A DNA stretch of 18,195 nucleotides from Spirochaetia bacterium (GTDB lineage Bacteria; Spirochaetota; Spirochaetia; PWKH01): NCBI GenBank assembly GCA_007128345.1, contig SKXS01000190.1:1-18195 (forward strand), read 5' to 3'. The position numbers were made by a program, and so were the translations under genes. Positions 1 to 6,135 of this stretch are shown one piece after another. The notes under the pieces are model-generated. The model saw nothing but the letters and a program-made list of their open reading frames with translations, ran no database searches and was not told the DNA's origin. Numbering within the stretch: position 1 is the stretch's first letter; each line of letters starts with the position of its first letter.

Positions 1-636
1 CTTTTCTGGAAGCTTCTTCACGAGATTGAGCACATTCCTGGATTCCCTGGCACCGAGGGCCGCAGTCGGCTCATCGAGCAGCACGATACTGCTTCCGAAT
101 ACCGCCGCCCTGGCCACTGCTATAGCCTGTCGCTGTCCCCCCGACATAAGGCCCACATCGCTTTTTGGATTGGGAAGATTGACCTGGAGGTCCGTAATGA
201 ACTGCTTTGTATTGTTCTCCATCTTCCTGTCCTCAAGAAAACTGAGGGGGCCGAGCTTCCTGAACCTGGAAATCTCACGTCCTACATAGAGGTTGGCGGC
301 AACAGTAAGGTTGTCAAAGAGCGCGAGATCCTGGTACACCGTCTCGATGCCGCTATTCCTGGCATCTACTGGTGTGCGGAAGTGCACCTCCTTCCCTTCG
401 AGGAAAATCTTTCCAGAATCCAGCTCATGGACACCGCTGAGGGCCTTGATCATAGTAGACTTGCCGGCTCCGTTGTCCCCGAGAAGCGCGAGGATCTCCC
501 CTTGGTTCAGATGGAAGGAGATATCATCCAAGGCCAGCACAGCTCCAAACCGCTTGTGCGCATGCACGACCTCAAGAATCTTCCGTGCTTCAGGCTTCTG
601 CTTTTCCCGCTGGGTGAGTACTGCGTTCTCCGCCAT
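1..636 (-). CDS. Sugar ABC transporter ATP-binding protein, FrcA-like (3' end outside window)
   Basis: Cytoplasmic ATPase that powers import through the neighbouring permease. The reading frame stays open for 212 codons from ATG at 634-636 to the left edge. Walker A (GDNGAGKST) is at residues 53-61, the Q-loop Gln at 102 (VYQDLALF), the signature MSGGQRQ at 164-170 and Walker B with catalytic Glu (IVLLDE) at 184-189, followed by PTAALG. Met replacing Leu in the LSGGQ motif is common in this family. The H-loop and everything after residue 212 lie off the window. The single-domain FrcA type (about 260 aa) is suggested by the AVARAAVFGS-type helix and by the gene order. A fused two-domain RbsA/XylG-type protein cannot be excluded because the gene is cut. 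AGGAGG stands 8 bases before the ATG. The gap to the permease stop is 2 bases, so the two are co-translated. Confidence 0.93.
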   Translation of the reverse strand, partial: MAENAVLTQREKQKPEARKILEVVHAHKRFGAVLALDDISFHLNQGEILALLGDNGAGKSTMIKALSGVHELDSGKIFLEGKEVHFRTPVDARNSGIETVYQDLALFDNLTVAANLYVGREISRFRKLGPLSFLEDRKMENNTKQFITDLQVNLPNPKSDVGLMSGGQRQAIAVARAAVFGSSIVLLDEPTAALGARESRNVLNLVKKLPEK

Positions 637-638
637 GA

Positions 639-1715
639 TTATGCCTCCTCTTCATGAGCTTCTTTTTCGGTATCCTCGGCCTGCACAGTCCTGAAACGTT
701 CCTCTAGGCGTATCCTGGTCACGTCAAGCAGCACAGCCAGCACAATGACAATACCGATGATTACCAGCTGCCAGTGTGAGCTCACGCCAAGCAGGTTCAG
801 CCCGTTTCGTATGGTGCCCAGTATGAGTGCGCCGATGACGACGTTGGATACACGTCCGTATCCGCCAAAGAAGCTTGCACCCCCGATGATGACCGCTGCT
901 ATGGCATCAAGCTCTGCCAGGTTCCCCGCTGTGGGGTATCCTGCATTGGTCCGTCCCCCCACTACTATGGCTGCGAGTCCTGCTCCCATGCCGGAAAGCA
1001 CATATACGGAGATAAGTACGCGGTCCACGGGGATACCGAGCCTCCTGGCGGCCTCCTTGTTGCCTCCCACAGCATAAATCCACCTGCCCCAGCGGGTCAC
1101 CCGGGTCAGTATGATTGCCAGCACCACCAGCACAAGTACAAACAGCGCCGGAACGGGAACCGCTCCAATCCTTCCTGAACCGATCCACCTCACATAGTCA
1201 GGCAGTCCCGGAATCGGTCTTGCATTGGAGATCAGCAGCGCAGCACCCCGGGCCGCATTGAGCATGGCAAGCGTGGGTATAAACGGATGGGGCATTTTCC
1301 CCTTAACATATATTATGCCGTTGATGAATCCGACAAAAACTCCCGTCATAACCATCACCGGAGCCACCATCCATCCTGGGGCTGAAAGCATATTGAACAC
1401 CAATGCCCCGGTTACCGTGCTTAAGGCCATCACGGATCCTACAGACAGATCAATGCCCGCAGTAAGAATAACCAGGAACACGCCCAACGCCAGTATGGCG
1501 ACTATCGAAGACTGTACAGCAAGATTTCCAATATTCCTGGGTGAAAGAAATATCGGTTCCAAAATCCAGAGCACGAGCACCAGGGCGACAAAGATGAGCA
1601 CTGGTCCTGCCTGCACGATGCGCAATGCAATACTCAAGCCCTTCTTTGTCTGGAGCTTTTTCTTCAGCGGTACATTGTCTCCCTGAAAAACTTTGTTACC
1701 ATTGTCTGTATCCAT
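639..1715 (-). CDS. Sugar ABC transporter permease, RbsC/FrcC family
   Basis: Inner-membrane permease of a CUT2-type sugar or cyclitol importer, 358 aa. A hydrophilic N-terminus of about 30 residues is followed by some eight to ten hydrophobic segments. The family motif TAGIDLSVGS is at residues 85-94. The cytoplasmic ATPase-contact loop with GGNKEAARRLGI is at 217-228, and GGASFFGGYGR is near 278-288. The C-terminal tail is short and acidic (about 340-358). These match the family's usual length (about 320-350 aa) and layout. The ATG at 1713-1715 is preceded by AGGGG. The gene lies between the binding-protein gene upstream (111-base gap containing a hairpin) and the ATPase gene downstream (2-base gap). 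The exact substrate cannot be read from the permease. Confidence 0.95.
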   Translation of the reverse strand: MDTDNGNKVFQGDNVPLKKKLQTKKGLSIALRIVQAGPVLIFVALVLVLWILEPIFLSPRNIGNLAVQSSIVAILALGVFLVILTAGIDLSVGSVMALSTVTGALVFNMLSAPGWMVAPVMVMTGVFVGFINGIIYVKGKMPHPFIPTLAMLNAARGAALLISNARPIPGLPDYVRWIGSGRIGAVPVPALFVLVLVVLAIILTRVTRWGRWIYAVGGNKEAARRLGIPVDRVLISVYVLSGMGAGLAAIVVGGRTNAGYPTAGNLAELDAIAAVIIGGASFFGGYGRVSNVVIGALILGTIRNGLNLLGVSSHWQLVIIGIVIVLAVLLDVTRIRLEERFRTVQAEDTEKEAHEEEA

Positions 1716-1770
1716 CAGTCCAATCCCCTATCACACCATACTGACGGATGGTGCGCTCTTTGCAAGTGCA

Positions 1771-1799
1771 GTACGGGCCGGGTTGATCCCGGCCCGTAC
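1771..1799 (-). promoter_or_regulatory. Intercistronic perfect hairpin between binding-protein and permease genes
   Basis: A perfect 12-bp inverted repeat (GTACGGGCCGGG, 5-base loop, CCCGGCCCGTAC) begins 27 bases after the binding-protein stop. No T-tract follows in the direction of transcription, so it is not a typical intrinsic terminator. In transporter operons, such hairpins after the binding-protein gene are known to protect the upstream mRNA from 3' decay and to raise binding protein above permease. That role here is inferred. Confidence 0.75.
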
Positions 1800-1826
1800 A
1801 TACGTGAGTTCTTCAGTGCATGATCC

Positions 1827-2777
1827 TTAGAGATATGATTCGGCATTTTCCTTGGTTACCAGGTCAGCACCGGTATCAATCACTCTGTCTATCTCCCTGC
1901 CGAGAATTACCTCGCGGGCAGCCTCTACTCCCATGTATCCCATCATAAAGGGCATCTGGGCAACGCTGGCGGTCATCTCACCGTTGAGTATGGCCTGCGC
2001 TGCACCGGGCGTTCCGTCGAAGCCGACCACCATAATGTCGTCAAAGCTGATGCCGGCACCACGAATAGCTTCGATAGCGCCAAGAGCCATCTGGTCATTC
2101 GCAGCAAATACCGCGTCAATCGCTCCATGCCGGGTAATGATATCCTCCATCACTGTTACACCCTCTGCGCGGTCCCATCGGGCTGTCAGGCTGGCTACAA
2201 TCTCGATATCCTTTCCGACACTTGCCAGACCCTCTTTGAATCCTTCAACACGATGCTCGCTGGTGGCAACACCGGGAATTCCCTCGAGTATTGCAATCCG
2301 GCTTCCGTCAGAGAGGTTCTCCGCCATGAATTTACCTGCTACTGACGCCGCAGTCCGGTTGTCGGTCCCGATAAAGGTTGTCTTAGCTTCCCAGTCGTCC
2401 ACGTCAGTGTCTACGAGGAGCACCGGTATGCCGTCAGCGATCGCCCGCTCCATGACCGGTATAAGCTGCACCGGCGCTGTCGGGGCTATCACAAGTGCGC
2501 TGGCACCGCGGACAATCATGTCCTCAACCAGGGCAATCTGCTCCTCAACGAGGGTCTCCGCAGCAGCTCCGTCAAGCATGACCCGCACATCGGTGAAATC
2601 TTCGTCAGCAGCCATTGCCCCGTCGCGCACCGCAAACCAGAACTCCTGGTCAAGGGCCTTTACGACAAATCCGATGAGATGCTCCTCCCGCTCTTCCCGC
2701 GCTCCCGCGGCAAACACCATACCCGGTACGATGAAAACCAAAAGCAGTGCAATACATACGATCCTGTTCATCTTCAT
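1827..2777 (-). CDS. Periplasmic sugar/cyclitol-binding protein of an ABC importer (RbsB/FrcB-type)
   Basis: Substrate-binding protein, 316 aa. The N-terminus is a classical signal peptide: basic MKMNR, a hydrophobic core, then probable cleavage after VFA (residue 23). There is no lipobox Cys, so it should be a soluble periplasmic protein. The mature part has the two-lobed periplasmic-binding-protein type 1 layout: IGFVVKALDQEFW at the start, ALVIAPT near residue 95, IPVLLVDTDVD near 117, IAILEGIPG near 161, AVFAANDQMALGAIEA near 222, and VVGFDGTPGA near 251. The N-terminal FW pair resembles aromatic ligand-stacking residues in ribose/inositol binders. AGGAGGT lies 5 bases before the ATG. The substrate is unknown. 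The divergent inositol-dehydrogenase-like gene hints at a cyclitol or a related sugar. Confidence 0.95.
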   Translation of the reverse strand: MKMNRIVCIALLLVFIVPGMVFAAGAREEREEHLIGFVVKALDQEFWFAVRDGAMAADEDFTDVRVMLDGAAAETLVEEQIALVEDMIVRGASALVIAPTAPVQLIPVMERAIADGIPVLLVDTDVDDWEAKTTFIGTDNRTAASVAGKFMAENLSDGSRIAILEGIPGVATSEHRVEGFKEGLASVGKDIEIVASLTARWDRAEGVTVMEDIITRHGAIDAVFAANDQMALGAIEAIRGAGISFDDIMVVGFDGTPGAAQAILNGEMTASVAQMPFMMGYMGVEAAREVILGREIDRVIDTGADLVTKENAESYL

Positions 2778-2881
2778 ACTTACCTCCTATAAGCCATAAT
2801 CTCTACGCCGCGTGGGGATATAAGGAATGGCAGGTGCAGTCGCTCAATGGTGAAAAGCCGCATTTCCAGCTGCATCCCTGA

Positions 2882-2895
2882 AGCAAACGTTTTCT
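2882..2895. promoter_or_regulatory. Candidate LacI-family operator for the uptake operon
   Basis: The plus strand reads AGCAAACGTTTTCT, a 14-base palindrome with one mismatched pair and a central CG. This is the typical form of LacI-family sites, where hinge-helix leucines intercalate at the central CG. It lies at about +3 to +16 relative to the predicted start of the minus-strand promoter, a position suited to repression. The shared core GCAAACGnTT recurs at 3223-3232 in front of the divergent operon. The LacI-type gene at 4324 is the obvious candidate binder (inference). Confidence 0.65.
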
Positions 2896-2904
2896 CTTAT
2901 TTTC

Positions 2905-2933
2905 ATGATACTTCCCATATACCGTTTTGTCAA
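2905..2933 (-). promoter_or_regulatory. Sigma-70 promoter of the binding-protein/permease/ATPase operon
   Basis: On the minus strand, a perfect -35 TTGACA (2928-2933) is separated by exactly 17 bases from -10 TATCAT (2905-2910), which differs from consensus at one position. The predicted start is near 2898, giving a leader of about 120 bases before the binding-protein ATG. The candidate operator lies immediately downstream. Confidence 0.75.
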
Positions 2934-3183
2934 ACGATAATTTCCTAAAAATAATCTGCTGTACGCATTCTTTCATCTTACGCTTCAGAAACCCGAAACT
3001 TGTTCAGGGGCTTGCATCGCAGCAGAATATCGGCAGGATATTATAGTTTTTACTTCATATATAATATATAGTTAAATTTGATATACATGCAGCATTCCAG
3101 TATCTAGAGCCCTGCAATTTACATATGCACATAAAAAACGAGTATGTACCATGGTCATACCGAAATAATAATACATGAAGTAT

Positions 3184-3212
3184 TTGACAAAGGATTATTC
3201 AAGTGATACCCT
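3184..3212 (+). promoter_or_regulatory. Promoter of the oxidoreductase/LacI-regulator operon
   Basis: A perfect -35 TTGACA (3184-3189), a 17-base spacer and -10 TACCCT (3207-3212). The weak -10 is helped by an extended TGN element (3204-3206). The predicted start is near 3219, leaving a leader of about 40 bases. A LacI-type site follows directly. Confidence 0.6.
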
Positions 3213-3221
3213 AAATATAAG

Positions 3222-3235
3222 TGCAAACGATTGAG
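3222..3235. promoter_or_regulatory. Candidate LacI-family operator for the oxidoreductase/regulator operon
   Basis: TGCAAACGATTGAG shares GCAAACGnTT with the site at 2882-2895. It has the central CG but is less symmetrical (about 5 of 8 paired positions match when extended outward). It sits just after the predicted transcription start. With the other site it suggests coordinated repression of both divergent operons, including autoregulation of the regulator (inference). Confidence 0.55.
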
Positions 3236-3258
3236 CATTATATAGAATGGAGAATACC

Positions 3259-4278
3259 ATGGTTCGTTTAGCTGTTGCGGGGCTGGGTGATCTCGGCAAG
3301 CACCATTGCGGAAATATACGCTGGAGCATACCCAATGCCGGCCTGGCAGCTGTGTATACCCGCAGCCGGCAAACCCTTGACCGGTACTGCAGTGCCCATG
3401 ATGTTCCCAGCGGCACTACTGACTATGAGGACCTGCTTGACCGCAGCGATATAGACGCAGTGGTCATTGCCACTCCGGTGAGCACCCACAGCGATATGAT
3501 TATCCGGGCACTCAGGAAGGGGAAGCATGTGTTCTGCGAAAAACCCATGGGCATGACGCCGCAGGAAGCAGCCCGCGTGCAGCAGGAGGCAGAAGCGCAT
3601 CCTGAGCTCGTATGCATGACAGGGTTCATGCGGCGGTTTGATCCGTCATATCTTTCAGCAAAAAAGCGCATAGAATCGGGCGCCATAGGCAAGCCCTTCA
3701 TGTACAGGGGCTACAGCCTCGACAAGGACATGGGCCCGGAGAGCGCCCCTGAACGTATCAACGTCAACGGCATCTGGTATACGGAAATGCTCGTGCATGA
3801 TATCGATCTGGCCCGCTGGTTTCTCGGCTCCGACGTGGTGAATGTGCGTGCGATTGGTGGATGCTATAAGTACCCGGTATATGGGGAGTATGGGGATATT
3901 GACAACGCCTGCACTATTATGGAATTTGCAGACAGGTCCATGGCGATGTTCTTTACCGGACGCACGGCACCCCACGGCAGCCATGTGGAAACTGAGATAA
4001 TCGGTACTGAGGGCATGATACGGATCAATCCCATACCAGTTCGGGACCGGATAACCTGGTACGGTACGCAGGGAGTATCCCAGGAATGCGTTACGGATTA
4101 TTTAGAGCGGTTCGGCGAGGCATTTCGTGCAGAGGTGCAGGAGTTTGCATCCTGTATTGAACATGGAACAAAACCCCAGATGACGCCATACGACTCCAGG
4201 CGAGTCACTGAGATCGCTGACGCGGCTTACCAGGCATATGTAACCAACAGCATGGTCAGCTGCAAAGGAGATGGATGA
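3259..4278 (+). CDS. Gfo/Idh/MocA oxidoreductase, inositol 2-dehydrogenase-like
   Basis: NAD(P)-dependent dehydrogenase of sugars or cyclitols, cytoplasmic, 339 aa from this start. A Rossmann motif AVAGLGDLGKHH opens the protein, and ATPVSTH near residue 71-77 and EKPMG near 94-98 (Lys95) are family hallmarks. GFMRRFDPSY near 122-131 and the catalytic-helix motif VHDIDLARW (His180) near 179-187 resemble IolG. In IolG the catalytic set is Lys, Asp and His in a D-x-x-x-H arrangement. Here the Asp position is Glu176 (TEMLVH). The ATG at 3259 is preferred because GGAG lies 6 bases before it. An in-frame ATG at 3247 has no Shine-Dalgarno sequence and would add four residues. The gene probably shares an mRNA with the regulator 45 bases downstream. 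The binding-protein operon diverges from it, so it probably oxidises the imported compound. Confidence 0.9.
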   Translation: MVRLAVAGLGDLGKHHCGNIRWSIPNAGLAAVYTRSRQTLDRYCSAHDVPSGTTDYEDLLDRSDIDAVVIATPVSTHSDMIIRALRKGKHVFCEKPMGMTPQEAARVQQEAEAHPELVCMTGFMRRFDPSYLSAKKRIESGAIGKPFMYRGYSLDKDMGPESAPERINVNGIWYTEMLVHDIDLARWFLGSDVVNVRAIGGCYKYPVYGEYGDIDNACTIMEFADRSMAMFFTGRTAPHGSHVETEIIGTEGMIRINPIPVRDRITWYGTQGVSQECVTDYLERFGEAFRAEVQEFASCIEHGTKPQMTPYDSRRVTEIADAAYQAYVTNSMVSCKGDG

Positions 4279-4323
4279 TCTGTGTGCTCCCTGCTGCGTT
4301 ATGTTTTCAGAGGGTGATGGTGC

Positions 4324-5388
4324 ATGAGCGTAACCATAAAAGATATTGCCCGTAAAATTGGCATTAATTTCTCATCGGTGTCCCGTGCATTGAACAATAA
4401 ACCGGGAGTCAGCAGTAGTACCCGGGCGCTGGTGATCAAGACAGCAAACGAGATGGGCTACTACCCGAATATTCATGCCCGCGGGCTGGTGCGGAAGGAG
4501 ACGCGCACCATAGGCGTGCTTATTCCTGAGATTATCAATCCGCTCTTCAGCGAACTTGCCACGAGCATCATCGAAACCGCCAACGAAAACAGCTATGACA
4601 TATTCCTCTGCATATCCAACTGGAATCCAAAAAAGGAGCGGGAATACCTGCAGACTCTCAAGGAAAAACGTGTTGACGGCATCATCATGAAGTCATGCGA
4701 TGATTCACTGGAGAAGCTGTCGGACAGCTTCTCTATTCCCATTGTTGGGTATGAGACATGGCCGAAGGAGCAGAAGCATAGTTTCGTAAGTACCGACAAC
4801 ATCAAGGGAGGATTTCTTGGGGTGCAGCACCTCTTGGAATGCGGCTATGCGAAGGTTGCCTATATCGGAGGCGTCACATACTCCAGCACCTATAACGAGC
4901 GTATGACGGGGTACCGCAGAGCCTTTGAGCAGAGAGGGATATCCTTTGAATCATCTCTGATCTACTCAGGGGAGTACCACATGAACAGCGGGTATTCCCT
5001 CATGAAAGAGCTTTTTTCAGCACACCGAAACGTGGATGCGGTCTTTGCCGGCAATGATGTAATGGCACTTGGCGTGCTTCGCTACCTCAACGAGCAGGGA
5101 ATCAGGCCGGGAACGGATGTCGGAGTAGTCGGTTTCGACAACATACAGATAGCATCCCTACCCCAGATAGGGCTGACTACAATCAACCAGCCTATCTTCA
5201 GCATCGGCCGGATCATAACCAGACTGCTCCTTGAGGAGATAGAAAACAAGGCCATGCACATACACCTGCCCCCCCAAAAGATCCTTCTGGAACCGGACCT
5301 GATGCCGCGCACCACAACCTGCGCAAGACCGGGTGCAGTGCATGACACCGGTCAGCAGGAGAACCGCAGTGAAATGATGGTGCAGTAA
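4324..5388 (+). CDS. LacI-family transcriptional regulator
   Basis: DNA-binding regulator, 354 aa. The N-terminal helix-turn-helix (VTIKDIARKIGINFSSVSRA, residues 3-22) is followed by the hinge (YYPNIHARGLVRKETRTIGV, about 47-66), whose RGL Leu matches the minor-groove residue that needs a central CG in the operator. The rest is a periplasmic-binding-like effector domain: IPEIINPLFSELA near 70-82, VDGIIMKS near 118, SFVSTDN near 152, AVFAGNDVMALG near 240, VGVVGFDN near 262, and LTTINQP near 279. The final 20 or so residues form a polar tail. AGGG lies about 10 bases before the ATG. The likely targets are the two CG-centred sites in the divergent region, with the imported sugar or cyclitol as inducer (inference). 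No convincing terminator follows it. Confidence 0.95.
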   Translation: MSVTIKDIARKIGINFSSVSRALNNKPGVSSSTRALVIKTANEMGYYPNIHARGLVRKETRTIGVLIPEIINPLFSELATSIIETANENSYDIFLCISNWNPKKEREYLQTLKEKRVDGIIMKSCDDSLEKLSDSFSIPIVGYETWPKEQKHSFVSTDNIKGGFLGVQHLLECGYAKVAYIGGVTYSSTYNERMTGYRRAFEQRGISFESSLIYSGEYHMNSGYSLMKELFSAHRNVDAVFAGNDVMALGVLRYLNEQGIRPGTDVGVVGFDNIQIASLPQIGLTTINQPIFSIGRIITRLLLEEIENKAMHIHLPPQKILLEPDLMPRTTTCARPGAVHDTGQQENRSEMMVQ

Positions 5389-5445
5389 CCGCACCACCTC
5401 TCACCTGGGCATAAGTGCATTCCCTGGTTTTTCCGGTCTCCGGTA

Positions 5446-5473
5446 TTGACAAAATCGCCAAAATAGATAACAG
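5446..5473 (+). promoter_or_regulatory. Promoter of the tRNA-His/Arg/Lys genes
   Basis: A perfect -35 TTGACA (5446-5451), a 16-base spacer and a weak -10 TAACAG (5468-5473). Its first 11 bases, TTGACAAAATC, are identical to the start of the promoter before tRNA-Leu. The start would fall near 5480, about 13 bases before the mature tRNA-His end. The exact -10 assignment is uncertain. Confidence 0.5.
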
Positions 5474-5492
5474 TACCTCCGTTGTCAAACGT

Positions 5493-5565
5493 GGTGAGCG
5501 TAGTTCAATGGTAGAGCACCAGATTGTGGTTCTGGTTGTTGCGGGTTCGAGTCCCGTCGCTCACC
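5493..5565 (+). tRNA. tRNA-His (anticodon GTG)
   Basis: Cloverleaf with acceptor GTGAGCG/CGCTCAC, D-stem GTTC/GAGC, anticodon stem CCAGA/TCTGG and T-loop TTCGAGT. The anticodon GTG is at 5526-5528. The extra 5' G at 5493 (position -1) facing C73 at 5565 is the identity element of histidine tRNA. No CCA is encoded. Confidence 0.97.
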
Positions 5566-5583
5566 CTCTCAGATTGCATGCTC

Positions 5584-5657
<74 letters not shown>

Positions 5658-5670
5658 ATGCACAGTACAC

Positions 5671-5743
5671 GGGCCGTTAGCTCAGCTGGTAGAGCAGCAG
5701 ACTCTTAATCTGCGGGTCGAAGGTTCGATCCCTTCACGGCTCA
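5671..5743 (+). tRNA. tRNA-Lys (anticodon CTT)
   Basis: Acceptor GGGCCGT/ACGGCTC (one G-T pair), D-arm GCTC/GAGC, anticodon stem GCAGA/TCTGC with loop CTCTTAA and CTT at 5704-5706, T-arm GAAGG/CCTTC and discriminator A. It reads AAG. It lies 13 bases after tRNA-Arg, so the two are probably on one transcript. No CCA is encoded. Confidence 0.97.
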
Positions 5744-5769
5744 TACGGGGAACCGGAAGCGGCAGCTTG

Positions 5770-5797
5770 TTGACAAAATCCGGTATTCCGGTATAAT
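5770..5797 (+). promoter_or_regulatory. Near-consensus sigma-70 promoter abutting tRNA-Leu
   Basis: TTGACA (5770-5775), a 16-base spacer and TATAAT (5792-5797), with both boxes perfect. The spacer carries a short repeat (CCGGTAT twice). The first base of mature tRNA-Leu is only 5 bases after the -10, so transcription should begin at or next to the mature 5' end. Confidence 0.85.
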
Positions 5798-5801
5798 CAC
5801 T

Positions 5802-5882
5802 GCGAGAGTGGTGAAATTGGCAGACACGCTAGATTTAGGATCTAGTGCCTTTGGCGTAAGGGTTCAAATCCCTTCTCTCGCA
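5802..5882 (+). tRNA. tRNA-Leu (anticodon TAG)
   Basis: Class II tRNA of 81 bases with a long variable arm (about 5846-5859). Acceptor GCGAGAG/CTCTCGC, anticodon stem CTAGA/TCTAG, loop TTTAGGA with TAG at 5836-5838, T-loop TTCAAAT and discriminator A as required for leucine. It reads CUA and probably other CUN codons. Its acceptor stem is identical to that of the following tRNA-Gly. No CCA is encoded. Confidence 0.97.
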
Positions 5883-5924
5883 AAGGGAATGGGGGCCTTG
5901 CTGCCTGGTTCTATCCTACTCCTC

Positions 5925-5996
5925 GCGAGAGTAGCTCAGTGGTAGAGCTCCACCTTGCCAAGGTGGATGTCGCGGGTTCAAATCCCGTCTCTCGCT
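5925..5996 (+). tRNA. tRNA-Gly (anticodon GCC)
   Basis: Acceptor GCGAGAG/CTCTCGC, D-arm GCTC/GAGC, anticodon stem CCACC/GGTGG, loop TTGCCAA with GCC at 5957-5959, T-arm GCGGG/CCCGT and discriminator T, the usual glycine identity base in bacteria. It is probably transcribed with tRNA-Leu 42 bases upstream. No CCA is encoded. Confidence 0.97.
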
Positions 5997-6006
5997 CACA
6001 GCTGCA

Positions 6007-6037
6007 AGCGGTCCGGGTTCCGGATCGCTTTTTTTTT
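6007..6037 (+). terminator. Rho-independent terminator of the tRNA cluster
   Basis: A 10-bp stem (AGCGGTCCGG with CCGGATCGCT, one G-T pair), a 3-base loop and a run of nine T. It lies 10 bases after tRNA-Gly and separates the tRNA cluster from the tig operon. Confidence 0.93.
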
Positions 6038-6135
6038 CCTGGATCACATGATCAGGGACAGCTTTCCCGTACGGGCTGTAGCCGTCTTCGCTGATCTTTA
6101 GTATATTGAAACCAATAACACATTGAGGAAAGACC
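6038..6135 (+). promoter_or_regulatory. Leader/promoter region of the tig-clpP-clpX-lon operon
   Basis: Because a strong terminator lies just upstream, a promoter for the long operon is expected here. The best -10 is TATATT (6102-6107), but no good -35 stands 16-18 bases before it, so the promoter may be weak or use another sigma factor. A perfect palindrome CCCGTACGGG (6066-6075), flanked by ACAG and CTGT, lies just upstream and could be a regulator site. No CIRCE element is visible. Confidence 0.35.

Larger units (their letters stand above)
2778..3258. other. Divergent regulatory region between uptake operon and oxidoreductase/regulator operon
   Basis: This roughly 480-base stretch contains no credible gene. 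It is clearly richer in A and T than its flanks, especially 3030-3180. It holds a promoter and a LacI-type site for each direction (listed separately), a leader of about 120 bases for the binding-protein gene, and an imperfect palindrome at 3142-3160. The middle part, about 2945-3140, shows no motif I can name. I see no DnaA boxes, tRNA or repeat array. Confidence 0.8.

Noticed and set aside
1852..2799. 315-codon plus-strand open frame opposite the binding-protein gene
   Set aside because: The translation is Ser/Thr/Ala-rich with no domain. The minus-strand frame has a signal peptide, binding-protein motifs and a perfect Shine-Dalgarno.
3030..3180. AT-rich stretch as a replication origin or mobile-element end
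   Set aside because: There are no DnaA boxes, no terminal repeats and no nearby transposase or initiator. It is more simply explained as promoter-upstream DNA.
5378..5396. GGTGC...GCACC inverted repeat at the end of the LacI-type gene
   Set aside because: The stem has only five pairs and no T-tract, so it cannot be supported as a terminator.
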